A DNA stretch of 64,000 nucleotides from Lithobates sylvaticus (lineage: Eukaryota > Chordata > Amphibia > Anura > Ranidae): NCBI GenBank assembly GCA_028564925.1, contig CM053029.1, positions 30,590,438 through 30,654,437 of the forward strand, written 5' to 3'. The notes beneath the pieces were generated by a model that saw nothing but the letters and a program-made list of their open reading frames with translations, was not told the DNA's origin and ran no database searches. Every line of letters begins with the position of its first letter. Position 1 is the first letter of the stretch. The position numbers and the translations under genes are program-made. Below are positions 23,432 to 34,849 of the stretch, piece after piece.

Positions 23432-26400
23432 TTAACCTCTTCAGCCCCGGACCAATTGGCAGCCAAATGGACCAGAGGTCTTTTTTCAATTTCGCACTGC
23501 ACTGCTTTAACTGGTAATTGCGCGGTCATGCAATGTTGTACCCAAACGAAATTGGCGTCCTTTTCTTCCCACAAATAGAGCACTCTTTTGATGGTATTTG
23601 ATTGCCTCTGTGATTTTTATTTTTTATTGCGCTATAAACGGAAAAAGACCGCAAATTTTGAAAAAAAAAAAAGATATTTTCTACTTTTTGTTATAAGAAA
23701 AATCCAATAAACTCAATTTTAGTCAAACATTTGGGCCAAAATGTATTTAGCCACATGTCTTTAGTAAAAAAAAAATGCCAATAAGCGTATATTTATTGGT
23801 TTGCGCAAAAGTTATAGCGTCTACAAACTAGAGTACATTTTCTGGAATTTACACCGCTTTTAATTTATGACTGCCTATCTCATTTCTTGAGGTGCTAAAA
23901 TGGCAGGGAAGTACAAAACCCCCCCAAATGACCCCATTTTGGAAAGTAGACACCCCAAGCTATTTGCTGAGAGGCATGTTGAGCCCATTGAATATTTTTT
24001 TTTTTTAGTCCCAAGTGATTGAATAAAGACAAAAAAAAAAAAAAAAAAAAAAAAATTTCAAAAAGTTGTCACTAAATGATATATTGCTCACACATGCCAT
24101 GGTTATATGTGGAATTGCACCCCAAAATACATTTTGCTGCTTCTCCTGAGTATGGGGATACCACATGTGTGGGACTTTTTGGGAGCCTAGCCGCGTACGG
24201 GGCCCCGAAACCCAAGCACCGCCTTCAGGATTTCTAAGGGTGCAAATTTTTGATTTCACTCCTCACTACCTATCACAGTTTCGAAGGCCATAAAATGCCA
24301 AAATAGCACAAAACCCCCCCCCCCAAATGACCCCATTTTGGAAAGTAGACACCCCAGGCTATTTGTTGAGAGGCATGTTGAGCCCATTGAATATTTTTTT
24401 TTTTTAGTCCCAAGTGATTGAATAAAGACAAAAAAAAAAAAAAAAATTTTCAAAAAGTTGTCACTAAATGATATATTGCTCACACATGCCATAGTTATAT
24501 GTGGAATTGCACCCCAAAATACATTTTGCTACTTCTCCTGAGCATGGGGATACCACATGTGTGGCACTTTTTGGGAGCCTAGCCGCGTACGGGGCCCCGA
24601 AACCCAAGCACCGCCTTCAGGATTTCTAAGGGTGCAAATTTTTGATTTCACTCCTCACTACCTATCACAGTTTCGAAGGCCATAAAATGCCAAAATAGCA
24701 CAAAACCCCCCCAAATGACCCCATTTTGGAAAGTAGACACCCCAAGCTATTTGTTGAGAGGCATGGTGAGTATTTTACAGCTCTCATTTGTTTTTGAAAA
24801 TGAAGAAAGTAAAGAAAAAAAAATATTTTTTTTTTTTTTCAATTTTCAAAACTTTGTGACAAAAAGCGAGATCTGCAAAATACTCACCATACCTCTCAGC
24901 AAATAGCTTGGGGTGTCTACTTTCCAAAATGGGGTCATTTTGGGGGGTTTTATGCCATCTGGGCATTCCATGGCCTCCGAAACTGTGATTGGCAGTGAGA
25001 AGTGAAATAAAAAAATTACACCCTTAGAAAGCCTGAAGGCGGTGCTTGGTTTTTTTGGGGTCCCGTACGCAGCTAGGCTCCCAAAAAGTCCCACACATGT
25101 GGTATCCCCGTACTCAGGAGAAGCAACAGAATGTATTTTGGGGTGTATTTCCACATATGCCCATGACATGTTTGAGCAATATATCATTTAGTGACAACTT
25201 TTTGTAAAAAAAAAATATATATATTTTTTTTTTTCATTATTCAATCTCTTGGGACAAAAAAAAAAAAAATTTAATGGGCTCAACATTGCTCTCAGCAAAT
25301 AGCTTGGGGTGTCTACTTTCCAAAATGGGGTCATTTGGGGGGGGGGGGGGGAACTGTCCTGGCATTTTATGCACAACATTTAGAAGCCTATGTCACACGT
25401 CACCCACTCTTCTAACCACTTGTAGACAAAGCCTTTTCTGACACTTTTTGTTTACATGAAAACATTTTTTTTTTTTGCAAGAAAATTACGTTGAACCCCC
25501 AAACACTATATATATTGTTAAAGCAAAGGCCCTACAGATTAAAATGGTGGGTGTTGCATTTTTTTTTTCCACACAGTATTTGCGCAGCGATTTTTCAAAC
25601 GCATTTTTTGTGGAAAAAATACACTTTTTTTTATTTTAATGCACTAAAACACACTACATTGCTCAAATTTTTGATGAAATAAAAAATATGATCTTAGGCC
25701 GAGTACATGGATACCAAACACGACATGCTTTGAAATTGCGCACAGACACGCAGTGGCGACAAACTACATACATTTTTAAAAGCCTTTAAAAGCCTTTACA
25801 TGATACCACATTAGATTCACGGAGGAGGTCTACTGCTAAAATTACTGCCCTCGATCTGACCTTCGCGGTGATACCTCACATGCGTGGTGCAATTGCTGTT
25901 TACATATGACGCCAGACCAACGCTTGTGTTCGCCTTTGCGCAAGAGAAGGGGGGGCAGGGGTGCTTTTTTATTTTTTTTATTTTTTTTTTTTTTTTTAGC
26001 TTTTTTATTTTATTTTTAAACTGTTCCTTCCATTTTTTTTCTTTGTTATCATTTTTATTGTTATCTCAGGGAATGTAAATATCCCCTATGATAGCAATAG
26101 GCAGTGACAGGTACTCTTTTTTTGAAAAAATTGGGGTCTGTTAGACCCTAGATCTTTCCTCTGCCCTCAAAGCATCTGACCACACCAAGATCGGTGTGAT
26201 AAAACGCTTTCCCAATTTCCCAATGGCGCGGTTTATATCCGGGAGGGGGGACATTCCCTCCCACTGCTTGTAAAAGCAGTCTAGAGGCTAATTACCCGCT
26301 AGAATTGCTTTTACATGAAAGCCGATCACTGGCTGAAAAGAATGATACCAAGATGATACCTAAACCTGCAGGCATCATTCTGGTATAACCATTCAAAGTC

Positions 26401-28891
26401 CAGCAACATACTGGACATATATTGTAATCTTTATTTTTCATGCAGCCTCTTGGCTGAACGAAAAAAAGAGATTGATTGGTGGGTATGCCCACCATTAGAA
26501 TACCTCCCTTCATCCACCCACTTCTAATGATGGGCATACATGCACCATTTATATATGCCGAAGCATGGGGGCATCATCCCACAAAAGTTATGCCATGTAC
26601 ACACGGTCGCACTTTTCCACGGGGCAAGGCTCCGTCGGAATTTCGACCGTATGTACGCAGCATTAGGAGCCAATCGCTCCTCCGCCCCCTGCTGCCCCCA
26701 TGCTTCGGCATATATGCTCTTTTTTTTAACTGTGGTGGTGAAATCACCTCCTACAGCGTTGGAGTCGCGTCTTTATGTATCGTGGGAGCAAACGCTGTTG
26801 CTGTCAAGATAAATAAATCCACGCTGCAACTGAATGGCGCACCTAAAAACAAAAAAATGGTTAACACTAAAACACAGTAAACAAAATTACATACCTGAAA
26901 AGCAAGCATGATAAAACATAATAAAACATTGCAGAATAGAATGGAGTAAAAAAAGAGCAACAATAGAGAGAGAATAGAGAGAACAACAATAAAACGACAA
27001 CTATTTTTTTATTTTTTTGAGATTTACAGGTAAAAAAGCTCCTGACTGTTAGCGACTGAATCAAAACGCTACCACAAAAAAAATGTTAGCGATCGAAGGG
27101 ATCGGGCCTGACTCTGCGAACGCTGCAGTTATGTGTGCTTAGTGTTTTGTAAGTGACAGTGATCGATCGATACTGCACTTGGGTGGGCTGGGCTGGGCTG
27201 GGCGGAGGGGGAAAACGCAGGTGCTAGCAGGTATCTGGGCTGATGCCGCTAACAATGTGTTTTTTGGAACCATAAACTGCTGGGACGCTAGTATAGATCT
27301 GATCAGATCAGATATTGATCTGTTCAGATACTGTACCACTAAGGGAGGTGTATGCTTTGCGCGTGGGTGTTTGCGGTACTGGCACTAACCTGGGGCGACG
27401 CAGACCTTATTTGACCCTAAAACCTAATTGATATCACCCGCCGGGCGATCAGGGGGTTAAACAGTTATTGGGTAATAAATGGCGGGTGCCCTGACAGTAT
27501 AAAAAACAAACTATCTAACCAGCGTCACCCGTAACAGTTATACGGTGATCACTGGTGAAAGGGTTAACTAGGGGCAATCAGGGGGTTAAAACCTTTATTA
27601 GGTAATATATGGGGGTACCTGACGCTATATAAAGACGGGGAACCTAAATAACTAACTAACTGGCTAACCAGCGTCACCAGTGACACTTATACGGTGATCA
27701 CTGGTGAAAGGGTTAACTCTAGGTGCAATCAAGGGGTTAAAACCTTTATTTAGGTTGTAATATGGGGGTACCTGACCTATAAACCTATTTATGAACCTAT
27801 ATAAACCTGGCGGTTAACCTAAAAAAAAAAAAACTGGCTACCTAGCGGCACCAGTGACACTAATGCAGCGATCAGAAAAACGATCGCTTAGTGACACTGG
27901 CAAAAGGGGGTGAAAGGGTTAACTAGGGGCAATCAGGGGGTTAAAACCTTTATTAGGTAATATATGGGGGTACCTGACGCTATATAAAAACCTGACGGGG
28001 AACCTAAATAACGAAATAACTAACTGGCTAACCAGCGTCACCAGTGACACTTATACGGTGATCACTGGTGAAAGGGTTAACTCTAGGGGCAATCAGGGGG
28101 TTAAAACCTTTATTTAGGTTGTAATATGGGGGTACCTGACCTATAAACCTATTTATGAACCTATATAAACATGGCGGTTAACCTAAAAAAAAAAATGGTT
28201 ACCTAGCGACACCAGTGACACTAATGCAGCGATCAGAAAAACGATCGCTTAGTGACACTGGCAAAAGGGGGTGAAAGGGTTACCTGGGGGGCAATCAAGG
28301 GGTTAAACCTTTATTAGGGGGGGGGGGGGTAGGGGGCTACCTTGGACCTAAAACTAACTGCCCTGACAGTTATTACAGTCACACTGACACTAAATGCAGT
28401 GATCAGTAAATAAATGATCACGGCAATTAGTGACACTGTGACGGGGGGGCAGGGGGTGATCTGGGGGGTGATCTGGGGGTGACAGGGGGGTGGATTGTGT
28501 GCCTATGTGTACTGGTGTCAGTGTACTGTTGGTGCACTAACCTGTGTGTGTTGACTCCTCGGCGTTCCGGTCTTTCTGACCGGCGCGCCGAGTGTGACAT
28601 CACTTCCTCTGCCTGTGTTTTGATTGACACAGACAGAGGAAGCATCTGATTCGCCAGGAGCGATCGCGAGGGGGTGGCCAGAAACCACTGGCCGTCCCCT
28701 CATCCCGGATCGCTCCTGAAGCGATCCCGACCACCCCCGCCGGCCGGGGGGGGTCCCCCCCCCACGCCGGCCGGGGGGGGTCCGATCGGACCCCCCACGC
28801 GCCTGAAGAATGGCACGTACAGGTACGTGGTTTTGCCTGTACGTGCCATTCTGCTGACGTATATGTACATGGGGCGGTCGGGAAGTGGTTA
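23432..28891 (-). mobile_element. piggyBac element C, non-autonomous (transposase lost)
   Basis: TTAA at 23432-23435 is followed by CCTCTTCAGCCCCGGACC; TTAA at 28888-28891 is preceded by GGGCGGTCGGGAAGTGG. Reading from the right it has the 5' tandem block (28320-27430) and the leader ending ACAGGTAAAAAAGCTCCTGA at about 27050. It then passes directly into the 3' tail (27000-25380, with one hairpin at 26553-26722), the 400-bp units and the 3' terminus. The whole transposase gene present in A is absent at about 27000-27030. C sits at the border between B and PLE 1. Confidence 0.85.
27430..28320 (-). repeat. expanded 5' tandem block of piggyBac C
   Basis: These are the same 130-200-bp units as at 14790-15330 in reverse orientation, about six of them, with CTTTATTAGGTAATATATGG and GGGGGTACCTGACGCTATAT recurring. 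The copy number is about twice that of A, so this block changes length between copies. Confidence 0.8.
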
Positions 28892-28896
28892 AGAAG

Positions 28897-30290
28897 TGAA
28901 GGTTTCCCGGATCCCTATTCCACGGGTGATTTCCAGATGGTATGCGCGTAAAAGGGCAAAGGGGATGCGGTCATCAAAATCTCCAATAGCATACGGTCAT
29001 ATTTGGAAAAAGAGAACTTGCATAGTGTGATACCGTAAAAATACTTTTAATGACGTAAAAACAGATTAAAAACACTCACATTTTAGAAGTAACATTCAGG
29101 CTCATAGAATCGTGATGAATATCAAATAGTGCTGCTGCTGTAGTCCATCCGACGCGTTTCGTCCTCAGGGACTTCGTCTGGGGTGTGGACTACAAGCCTC
29201 AGCAGTGCATTTAAATAGGGAGAGTGACCCCAATCCGTTGGTGGAATTGTGTGACCTTTCCAGACCGGAAGTTGACCTCACTTCCGGTCCGGCGGTAATA
29301 TGCTCTTATATTTTTGAAAATAAGTGCAGTTAGTGCCTAAAATATATTACAGATAATGGGGATTAGCTTTATAATGCGAAAAACATGATATGAGTTGCGA
29401 TTTAAGGAGAGACACAGTGAGGTGTCATCTCCTGGGTTAAATCCGTTGGTTTGCGGCGGTGGAACGCAGCGCAAACGTGGCGTGCGTGACGTCATGACGT
29501 CATTTCCGCTGCCGCTGGTTAAGCTTTTGTGAGGTCCAAGCCTCAATGTGGAGAGGGGCGGAGAGGGGCGGAGCGGCCGCACGCAACTATAGCACGTCAC
29601 GGCCGCTCCGAATGACATGTAGGAGCCCTTACGGATAGGAAGGACGGCATTACAGCCCCCTAGTGCGCATGCGCCGCACGCAGTCTCATATTGCTGACAG
29701 TACTAGATGTGGATCTCAGGGGATTGATATCTCAATGTGGGCATGGCCTGGCTTAAAAAAATGGACGTATAATGGACGTGTAAAAAGGGAAAGAATGTAT
29801 AAAACAACAAGATAAAAACAAGGGCAGGACAAACAGAGAGGAGTCACTCCATTTTCAATGACCCATGCATTAACCTGTATACATACATATATACATGTGT
29901 GCAAATTGTTATACATCTTATAGACATATATAGAAAGTGGAGATTTAAGATATATAAAAAGGAGGCGGTGATAAATGGAAACCGCGGGCGGTTGGATATG
30001 CGTTAAAAAACAGGCCAAATCCATGTGTATATAAAGTATGTAGAATTATATAAAACCATATATGTATGAACATGTAAGAACATGGATTCATAAAACATAT
30101 AAAAAAGTTTTTTTATAAAATTACACATAAAAGTTTCCATAAAGCTCCAATATATATAAGAGAAAATAATATTTAAAAAATCTCTTAAAATCTCCAGAGT
30201 AAAATAGAGTAAAATAAAATAAATATATGTATGTATATATATATATAAGCCATAAAACCTTGCCTTTGCTACTAGAGATTGTGTGTAAAA
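28897..30290 (-). repeat. PLE 1 downstream pLTR (inverted relative to the copy at 32186)
   Basis: Nearly the whole stretch is the reverse complement of 32186-33597, including a CpG-rich core (GACGTCATGACGTCA near 29490) and a hammerhead-like motif. In coding direction it follows the endonuclease. It differs from its partner by scattered substitutions and small indels, mostly in poly-A/T runs. Confidence 0.9.
29139..29194 (-). ncRNA. hammerhead-ribozyme-like motif, PLE 1 downstream pLTR
   Basis: On the minus strand, stem I is TGTAGTCCA with TGGACTACA. A core CAGACGA (canonical CUGANGA, one change) is followed by stem II GUCC-CUGA-GGAC, then GAAA and the self-complementary ACGCGT, with a predicted cleavage triplet GUC. 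It is the same 56-nt layout as at 33302. Hammerhead motifs in PLE terminal repeats are established knowledge; activity here is untested. Confidence 0.7.
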
Positions 30291-30471
30291 ACAATAAAAG
30301 CGGGTTAATACTATGGTTTATATATGGAGATACAATAATTTTAAAACATTTAAAAGCAGCAGCTGGTGAAAGAGTTGTAATAGTTATGAATCAACATGTA
30401 GCGGGTTGGGATTAAAAGAAAATGGGGGGCTACTATAGCGTATATTAAAAACGGGGGACGTGGAAGGATGA

Positions 30472-31130
30472 TCAGGCCTTGTTTATAAAGGCGTTAATGT
30501 CCCACTCCACGTTCATACCCAACGGGGAGTGGGATTGTAACTGATATATCCAATATTTTTCCAGTTTTGATACCCCTCTAGTCTTAGCTCCGCCCCTCCA
30601 TGGTGCAGTGAATTTGTCTATAATTAAAAACTGTGTGCCACGAGGATCTCGATTGTGATACTCTCGATAGTGCCTCGGGACTGTATGTTTTGTGCTACCG
30701 CTTTTAATCTTAGTGATATGTTCCGTGACTCGTGTCGTGAAGGAACGTATAGTGCGTCCTACATACTGTTTTGAACACGGACATGTGATGAGATATACAA
30801 CATGGGTTGTGGAGCAAGTACAGAAGTTTTTAATTGGAAACTTTTGCCTAGTAACTGAAGATTCGAATTCCTTGGTGTTTTGTCTGCCGCTTATGTTAAA
30901 GTGACACACTGTGCATTTTTTGCAAGGGTAGTAGCCTGTAAGATTATGGAAAAAAGAGGGCCTCACAGGTGGATTAATGATTGTTGGAGCGATTTGACTG
31001 TTGAGAGATGGAGCTCCCTTATAGATGACTTTTGCTCTATCAGGTATAAGGTTACCAAGAATTTTGTCGTTCCTGAGGATGCCCCAATGTCGCTCAAAGA
31101 TAGATTTGATTTGCCTGTGTTGAATTGAAT
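30472..31130 (-). pseudogene. PLE 1 GIY-YIG endonuclease domain with upstream linker
   Basis: The frame is open from about 31130 to the stop at 30472. The linker (FERHWGILRNDKIL, NPPVRPSFFHNLTG) leads to a cysteine pair CKKCTVC and then the GIY-YIG module: VVYLITC, QYVGRT, a conserved R/H helix (TTRVTEHITKIKSG) and the catalytic-glutamate segment KLEKYWI. In PLEs this domain nicks the target DNA to prime reverse transcription. It lies just downstream of the RT, as expected. The domain itself reads without a stop, while the parent element is truncated and not functional as a whole. Confidence 0.88.
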
Positions 31131-31189
31131 ATGATGTTAGAAAAGACCATCTGAAATTGTCATTATGAGGCTGGCTCGGTTTATCTATT

Positions 31190-32185
31190 ATATTATAATA
31201 AGTGTTGCCCGATCGACTTCTAAAACTCTGTTTAGGTCTTGATCTACTTCATCCATATTATAACCTTTTTCTTTAAAACAGTCTCTCAATGTTAGCCTGT
31301 TCTTTGAATCTGGTAACATCTGTGCAGTTTCTGCGTAATCGCAAAAACTGACTCTTAGGTACAGATCGCAACCATGCTTTATGGTGACAGCTGTCAATTG
31401 GTATGTAGCCATTGCGATCTGTAGGTTTGAAGTATATGCCAAGTTCAAACTTGCGTTCCTTTATTGTAATTTCCAAGTCTAAAAAATGTATCTTGGTTTT
31501 ACTTGATTCGAATGTGAGGGCTATACCTCTATCATTATCATTGAGAGACGTGAAGAAAGATTCTAATGACTCTGAGGTGCCATTCCATAGGAGGAGGATG
31601 TCGTCAATATATCGTGCCCAGAGTATCAGTTGAGGTCTTTCCATGGCATAGACGACATCCTCTTCCCATTTGGCCATAAATATGTTTGCCAGGCTTGGGG
31701 CAAACTTGGCACCCATGGCCACCCCTTTTTCCTGTGAATAGAAGCGTCCGTCGAACCAGAAGTAGTTATGATGGGTGGCAAAGTTCAATAATTCTATAAT
31801 AAAGTTAGTTTGGGTACGTATTAAGGTATTCTCCCTTTCTAGAAAAATTTTCACTGCTTCTAGGCCCTTGGAGTGTGCTATGCATGTATATAGTGATGCT
31901 ACATCAGCAGTGGCCATGATGTAATCATTGTCAATATTCAGGGAAGTAAGTTTATTGATAACATGCTTAGAATCTTTGAGGTAAGAAGGAATTTTTTTAA
32001 CTATTGGCTGTAAAAAATGATCTATATATTTACCGATCCTGGACGTTACAGAATCAATGCCACTGATGATCGGTCGTCCAGGAGGGTTTGTTGTATCTTT
32101 GTGAATCTTTGGTAAATAATAAATAATGGGAATACGGGGGGCTCGGGGGATTAAAAAATCTCTTTCCTTGCGGTTTAAAATGGAG
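31190..32185 (-). pseudogene. PLE 1 reverse transcriptase, N-terminally truncated
   Basis: PLE-specific motifs appear in order: IYYLPKIHKD and PPGRPIISGIDS (about 32130-32040), ADVASLYT (motif A, near 31905), KGVAMGAKFAPSLANIFMA (motif B), WARYIDDILLLW (catalytic DD, near 31620) and IHFLDLEI. PLE RTs are close to telomerase RT and copy RNA at a nick made by the GIY-YIG domain. The frame is open from the junction with the inverted pLTR at 32185 to about 31273, then continues in another frame. The N-terminal part of the protein is missing. Confidence 0.88.
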
Positions 32186-33597
32186 TTTTACACACAATCT
32201 CTAGTAGCAAAGGCGAGGTTTTACGGCTTATATATATACATATATTTTATTTTATTTTACTCTATTTTACTCTGGAGATTTTAAGAGATTTTTTTAATAA
32301 TATTTTCTCTTATATATATTGGAGCTTTATGGAAACTTTTATGTGTAATTTTATAAAAAAAAAACTTTTTTAAAAAAATATAAAAAAACTTTTTTATATG
32401 TTTTATGAATCCATGTTTTTACATGTTCATACATATATGGTTTTATATAATTCTACATATTTTATATACACATGGATTTGGCCTGTTTTTTAACGCATAT
32501 CCAACCGCCCGCGGTTTCCATTTATCACCACCTCCTTTTTATATATCTTAAATCTCCACTTTCTATATATGTCTATAAGATGTATAACAATTTGCACACA
32601 TGTATATATGTATGTATACAGGTTAATGCATGGGTCATTGAAAATGGAGTGACTCCTCTCCGTTTGTCCTGCCCTTGTTTTTATCTTGTTATTTTATACA
32701 TTCTTTCCCTTTTTACACGTCCATTATACGTCCATTTTTTTAAGCCAGGCCATGCCCACATTGAGATATCAATCCCCTAAGATCCACATCTAGTACTGTC
32801 AGCAATATGAGACTGCGTGCGGCGCATGCGCACTAGGGGGCTGTAATGCCGTCCTTCCTATCAGTAAGGGCTCCTACATGTCATTCGGAGCGGCCGCGAC
32901 GTGCTATAGTTGCGTGCGGCCGCTCCGCCCCTTTCCGCCCCTCTCCACATTGAGGCTTGGACCTCACATAAGCTTAACCAGCGGCAGCGGAAATGACGTC
33001 ATGACGTCACGCACGCCACGTTTGCGGTGCGTTCCACCGCCGCAAACCAACGGATTTAACCCAGGAGATGACACCTCACTGTGTCTCTCCTTAAATCGCA
33101 ACCCATATCATGTTTTTCGCATTATAAAGCTAATCCCCATTATCTGTAATATATTTTAGGCACTAACTGCACTTATTTTCAAAAATATAAGAGCATATTA
33201 CCGCCGGACCGGAAGTGAGGTCAACTTCCGGTCTGGAAAGGTCACGCAATTCCACAAACTGATTGGGGTCACTCTCCCTATTTAAATGCACTGCTGAGGC
33301 TTGTAGTCCACACCCCAGACGAAGTCCCTGAGGACGAAACGCGTCGGATGGACTACAGCAGCAGCACTATTTGATATTCATCACGATTCTATGAGCCTGA
33401 ATGTTACTTCTATAATGTGAGTGTTTTTAATCTGTTTTACCTCATTAAAAGTATTTTTACGGTATCACACTATGCGAGTTCTCTTTTTCCAAATATGACC
33501 GTATGCTATTGGAGATTTTGATGACCGCATCCCCTTTGCCCTTTTACGCGCATACCATCTGGAAACCACCCGTGGAATAGGGATCCGGGAACCCTTC
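32186..33597 (+). repeat. PLE 1 upstream pLTR in inverted orientation
   Basis: This is the mirror of 28897-30290. It joins the RT coding region at TTTTACACACAATCTCTAG (32186), a point internal to the gene, which suggests that the inverted copy was added during target-primed synthesis rather than by ordinary tandem arrangement. Confidence 0.88.
33302..33357 (+). ncRNA. hammerhead-ribozyme-like motif, PLE 1 upstream pLTR
   Basis: The plus strand reads stem I (33302-33310 with 33349-33357), core CAGACGA (33316-33322), stem II GTCC/GGAC with loop CTGA (33324-33335), GAAA (33336-33339) and short self-complementary ACGCGT (33339-33344), with a predicted cut after C33345. The U-to-A change in CUGANGA may weaken it. 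A palindromic stem III is typical of hammerheads that work as dimers. Confidence 0.7.
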
Positions 33598-33710
33598 ATA
33601 AAGCTTGTCACGACTTATGAGGCGTACGTCTCATTTAGTCTGTGACTTCTGGTAAGCCTCCTTTCAATAGGCATTGACGCCGACCAAACAGGATCAGTCC
33701 AGAACGATTC

Positions 33711-34384
33711 CTCTAAGCATCAGACATGGGGTAAATTAAATCAACCAATCCAGCATGTTCAAAGATAACACCTCCGTGCTCGTGCTAAGGGCATCCACTG
33801 TGACATGAAAAAAACGGTGCTTTATCCCGACCACCTAATAAGTGGGAGGCTTACCAGAAGGTATAGATAATCGAGCATTGGATATAAGCTTGTAGTGTAT
33901 CCAGTAGACCAGCGTAGGTAGGGTTAACGGCCACTCCAGGGAGGAAAATAATCCAAATGCAAACAGGGAAGGAGGGGAGGGATCCGTCCTGAGATCCGTT
34001 CACAGACTAGATAGCCAGCCACATCCTAGTATAATCCATTTGATGCTGCAGGGCCACAGAAGAAATTCCACGTTGCGCTGAGCTTTTCATTCCCAGTAGA
34101 AGCAAGCATGTGGCAGCCAGCCATGTTTTTTTTTCATCTGGGACCTCCAGATGAAAAAAAAACATGGCTGGCTGCCACATGCTTGCTTCTACTGGGAATG
34201 AAAAGCTCAGCGCAACGTGGAATTTCTTCTGTGGCCCTGCAGCATGGTCGGGATAAAGCACCGTTTTTTTCATGTCACAGTGGATGCCCTTAGCACGAGC
34301 ACGGAGGTGTTATCTTTGAACATGCTGGATTGGTTGATTTAATTTACCCCATGTCTGATGCTTAGAGGAATCGTTCTGGACTAA
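33711..34384. repeat. foldback inside PLE 1 tail: outer inverted arms 33711-33835 and 34247-34384
   Basis: The outer arms share GCATCCACTGTGACATGAAA and GATGCTTAGAGGAATCGTTC in opposite orientation. Between them lie an unrelated 200-bp stretch and a second, perfect inner palindrome (34043-34245). No coding sequence is recognised. Confidence 0.8.
34043..34245. repeat. perfect 99-bp inverted repeat with 5-nt spacer
   Basis: Bases 34043-34141 are exactly mirrored at 34147-34245, including a 9-base T run against a 9-base A run. Only GACCT separates the arms. The lack of any mismatch in otherwise old sequence points to a recent template switch or an assembly fold-back. Confidence 0.9.
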
Positions 34385-34849
34385 TTCATTTTTATCTGGA
34401 CTGTTCTGTATGAGAATTTCTATATGTTTAATATGTTTATTATGGTTTACACATTTTTTTATGTTCATTTTCTTTTTACATTGGCGCAGCTTTACCCCAC
34501 TGTATATTTGCTTAGTGTGTAGTATCCCACTTTTTAGCAGCAGCCTCTATATATTTTTTATTTTTTATTTTTTAGAACTCTCTTATTCATTGGTTGCATT
34601 TTCCCTCAACCTTTTCCCTCACACTCTCTTTTTCTCCCAAGCGCGGCTTACCTATTTCCAAACAGGATCACCATCACCTCATCTAGGAATATTTTTTATT
34701 ACTGTTCTTTTATATATAATTTTATATATTGTTTTATCTTATTTAAGATTTATATGGATACTTTCATTATAACTTGCATGTATGCAAATACTATGTAAGA
34801 GTGAGTGTACACGTATACCATCTTCCGAGCGCAACATTTAATATCTTTT

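Larger units (their letters stand above)
28892..34849 (-). mobile_element. Penelope-like element 1, 5'-truncated, with inverted terminal pLTR copies
   Basis: The minus strand carries a Penelope-type reverse transcriptase then a GIY-YIG endonuclease. The coding part (30291-32185) is framed by inverted copies of one non-coding segment: 28897-30290 downstream and 32186-33597 upstream. The RT begins abruptly inside the domain where the upstream inverted copy joins, so the copy is 5'-truncated. Further non-coding sequence (33598-34849, with TTGGCGCAGCTTTACCCCAC near 34482) appears to belong to the same repeat. The element has several reading-frame breaks and looks middle-aged. Confidence 0.8.

Noticed and set aside
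14252-28891. A single 14.6-kb palindromic piggyBac
   Set aside because: Both outer ends look like one terminal repeat, but internal termini at 22416 and 23432 plus the hAT piece between them show two separate, oppositely oriented elements (A and C) with part of B between.
34410-34772. 120-codon hydrophobic frame as a membrane protein
   Set aside because: A/T-rich PLE tail with poly-T runs gives Phe/Leu-rich text by chance.
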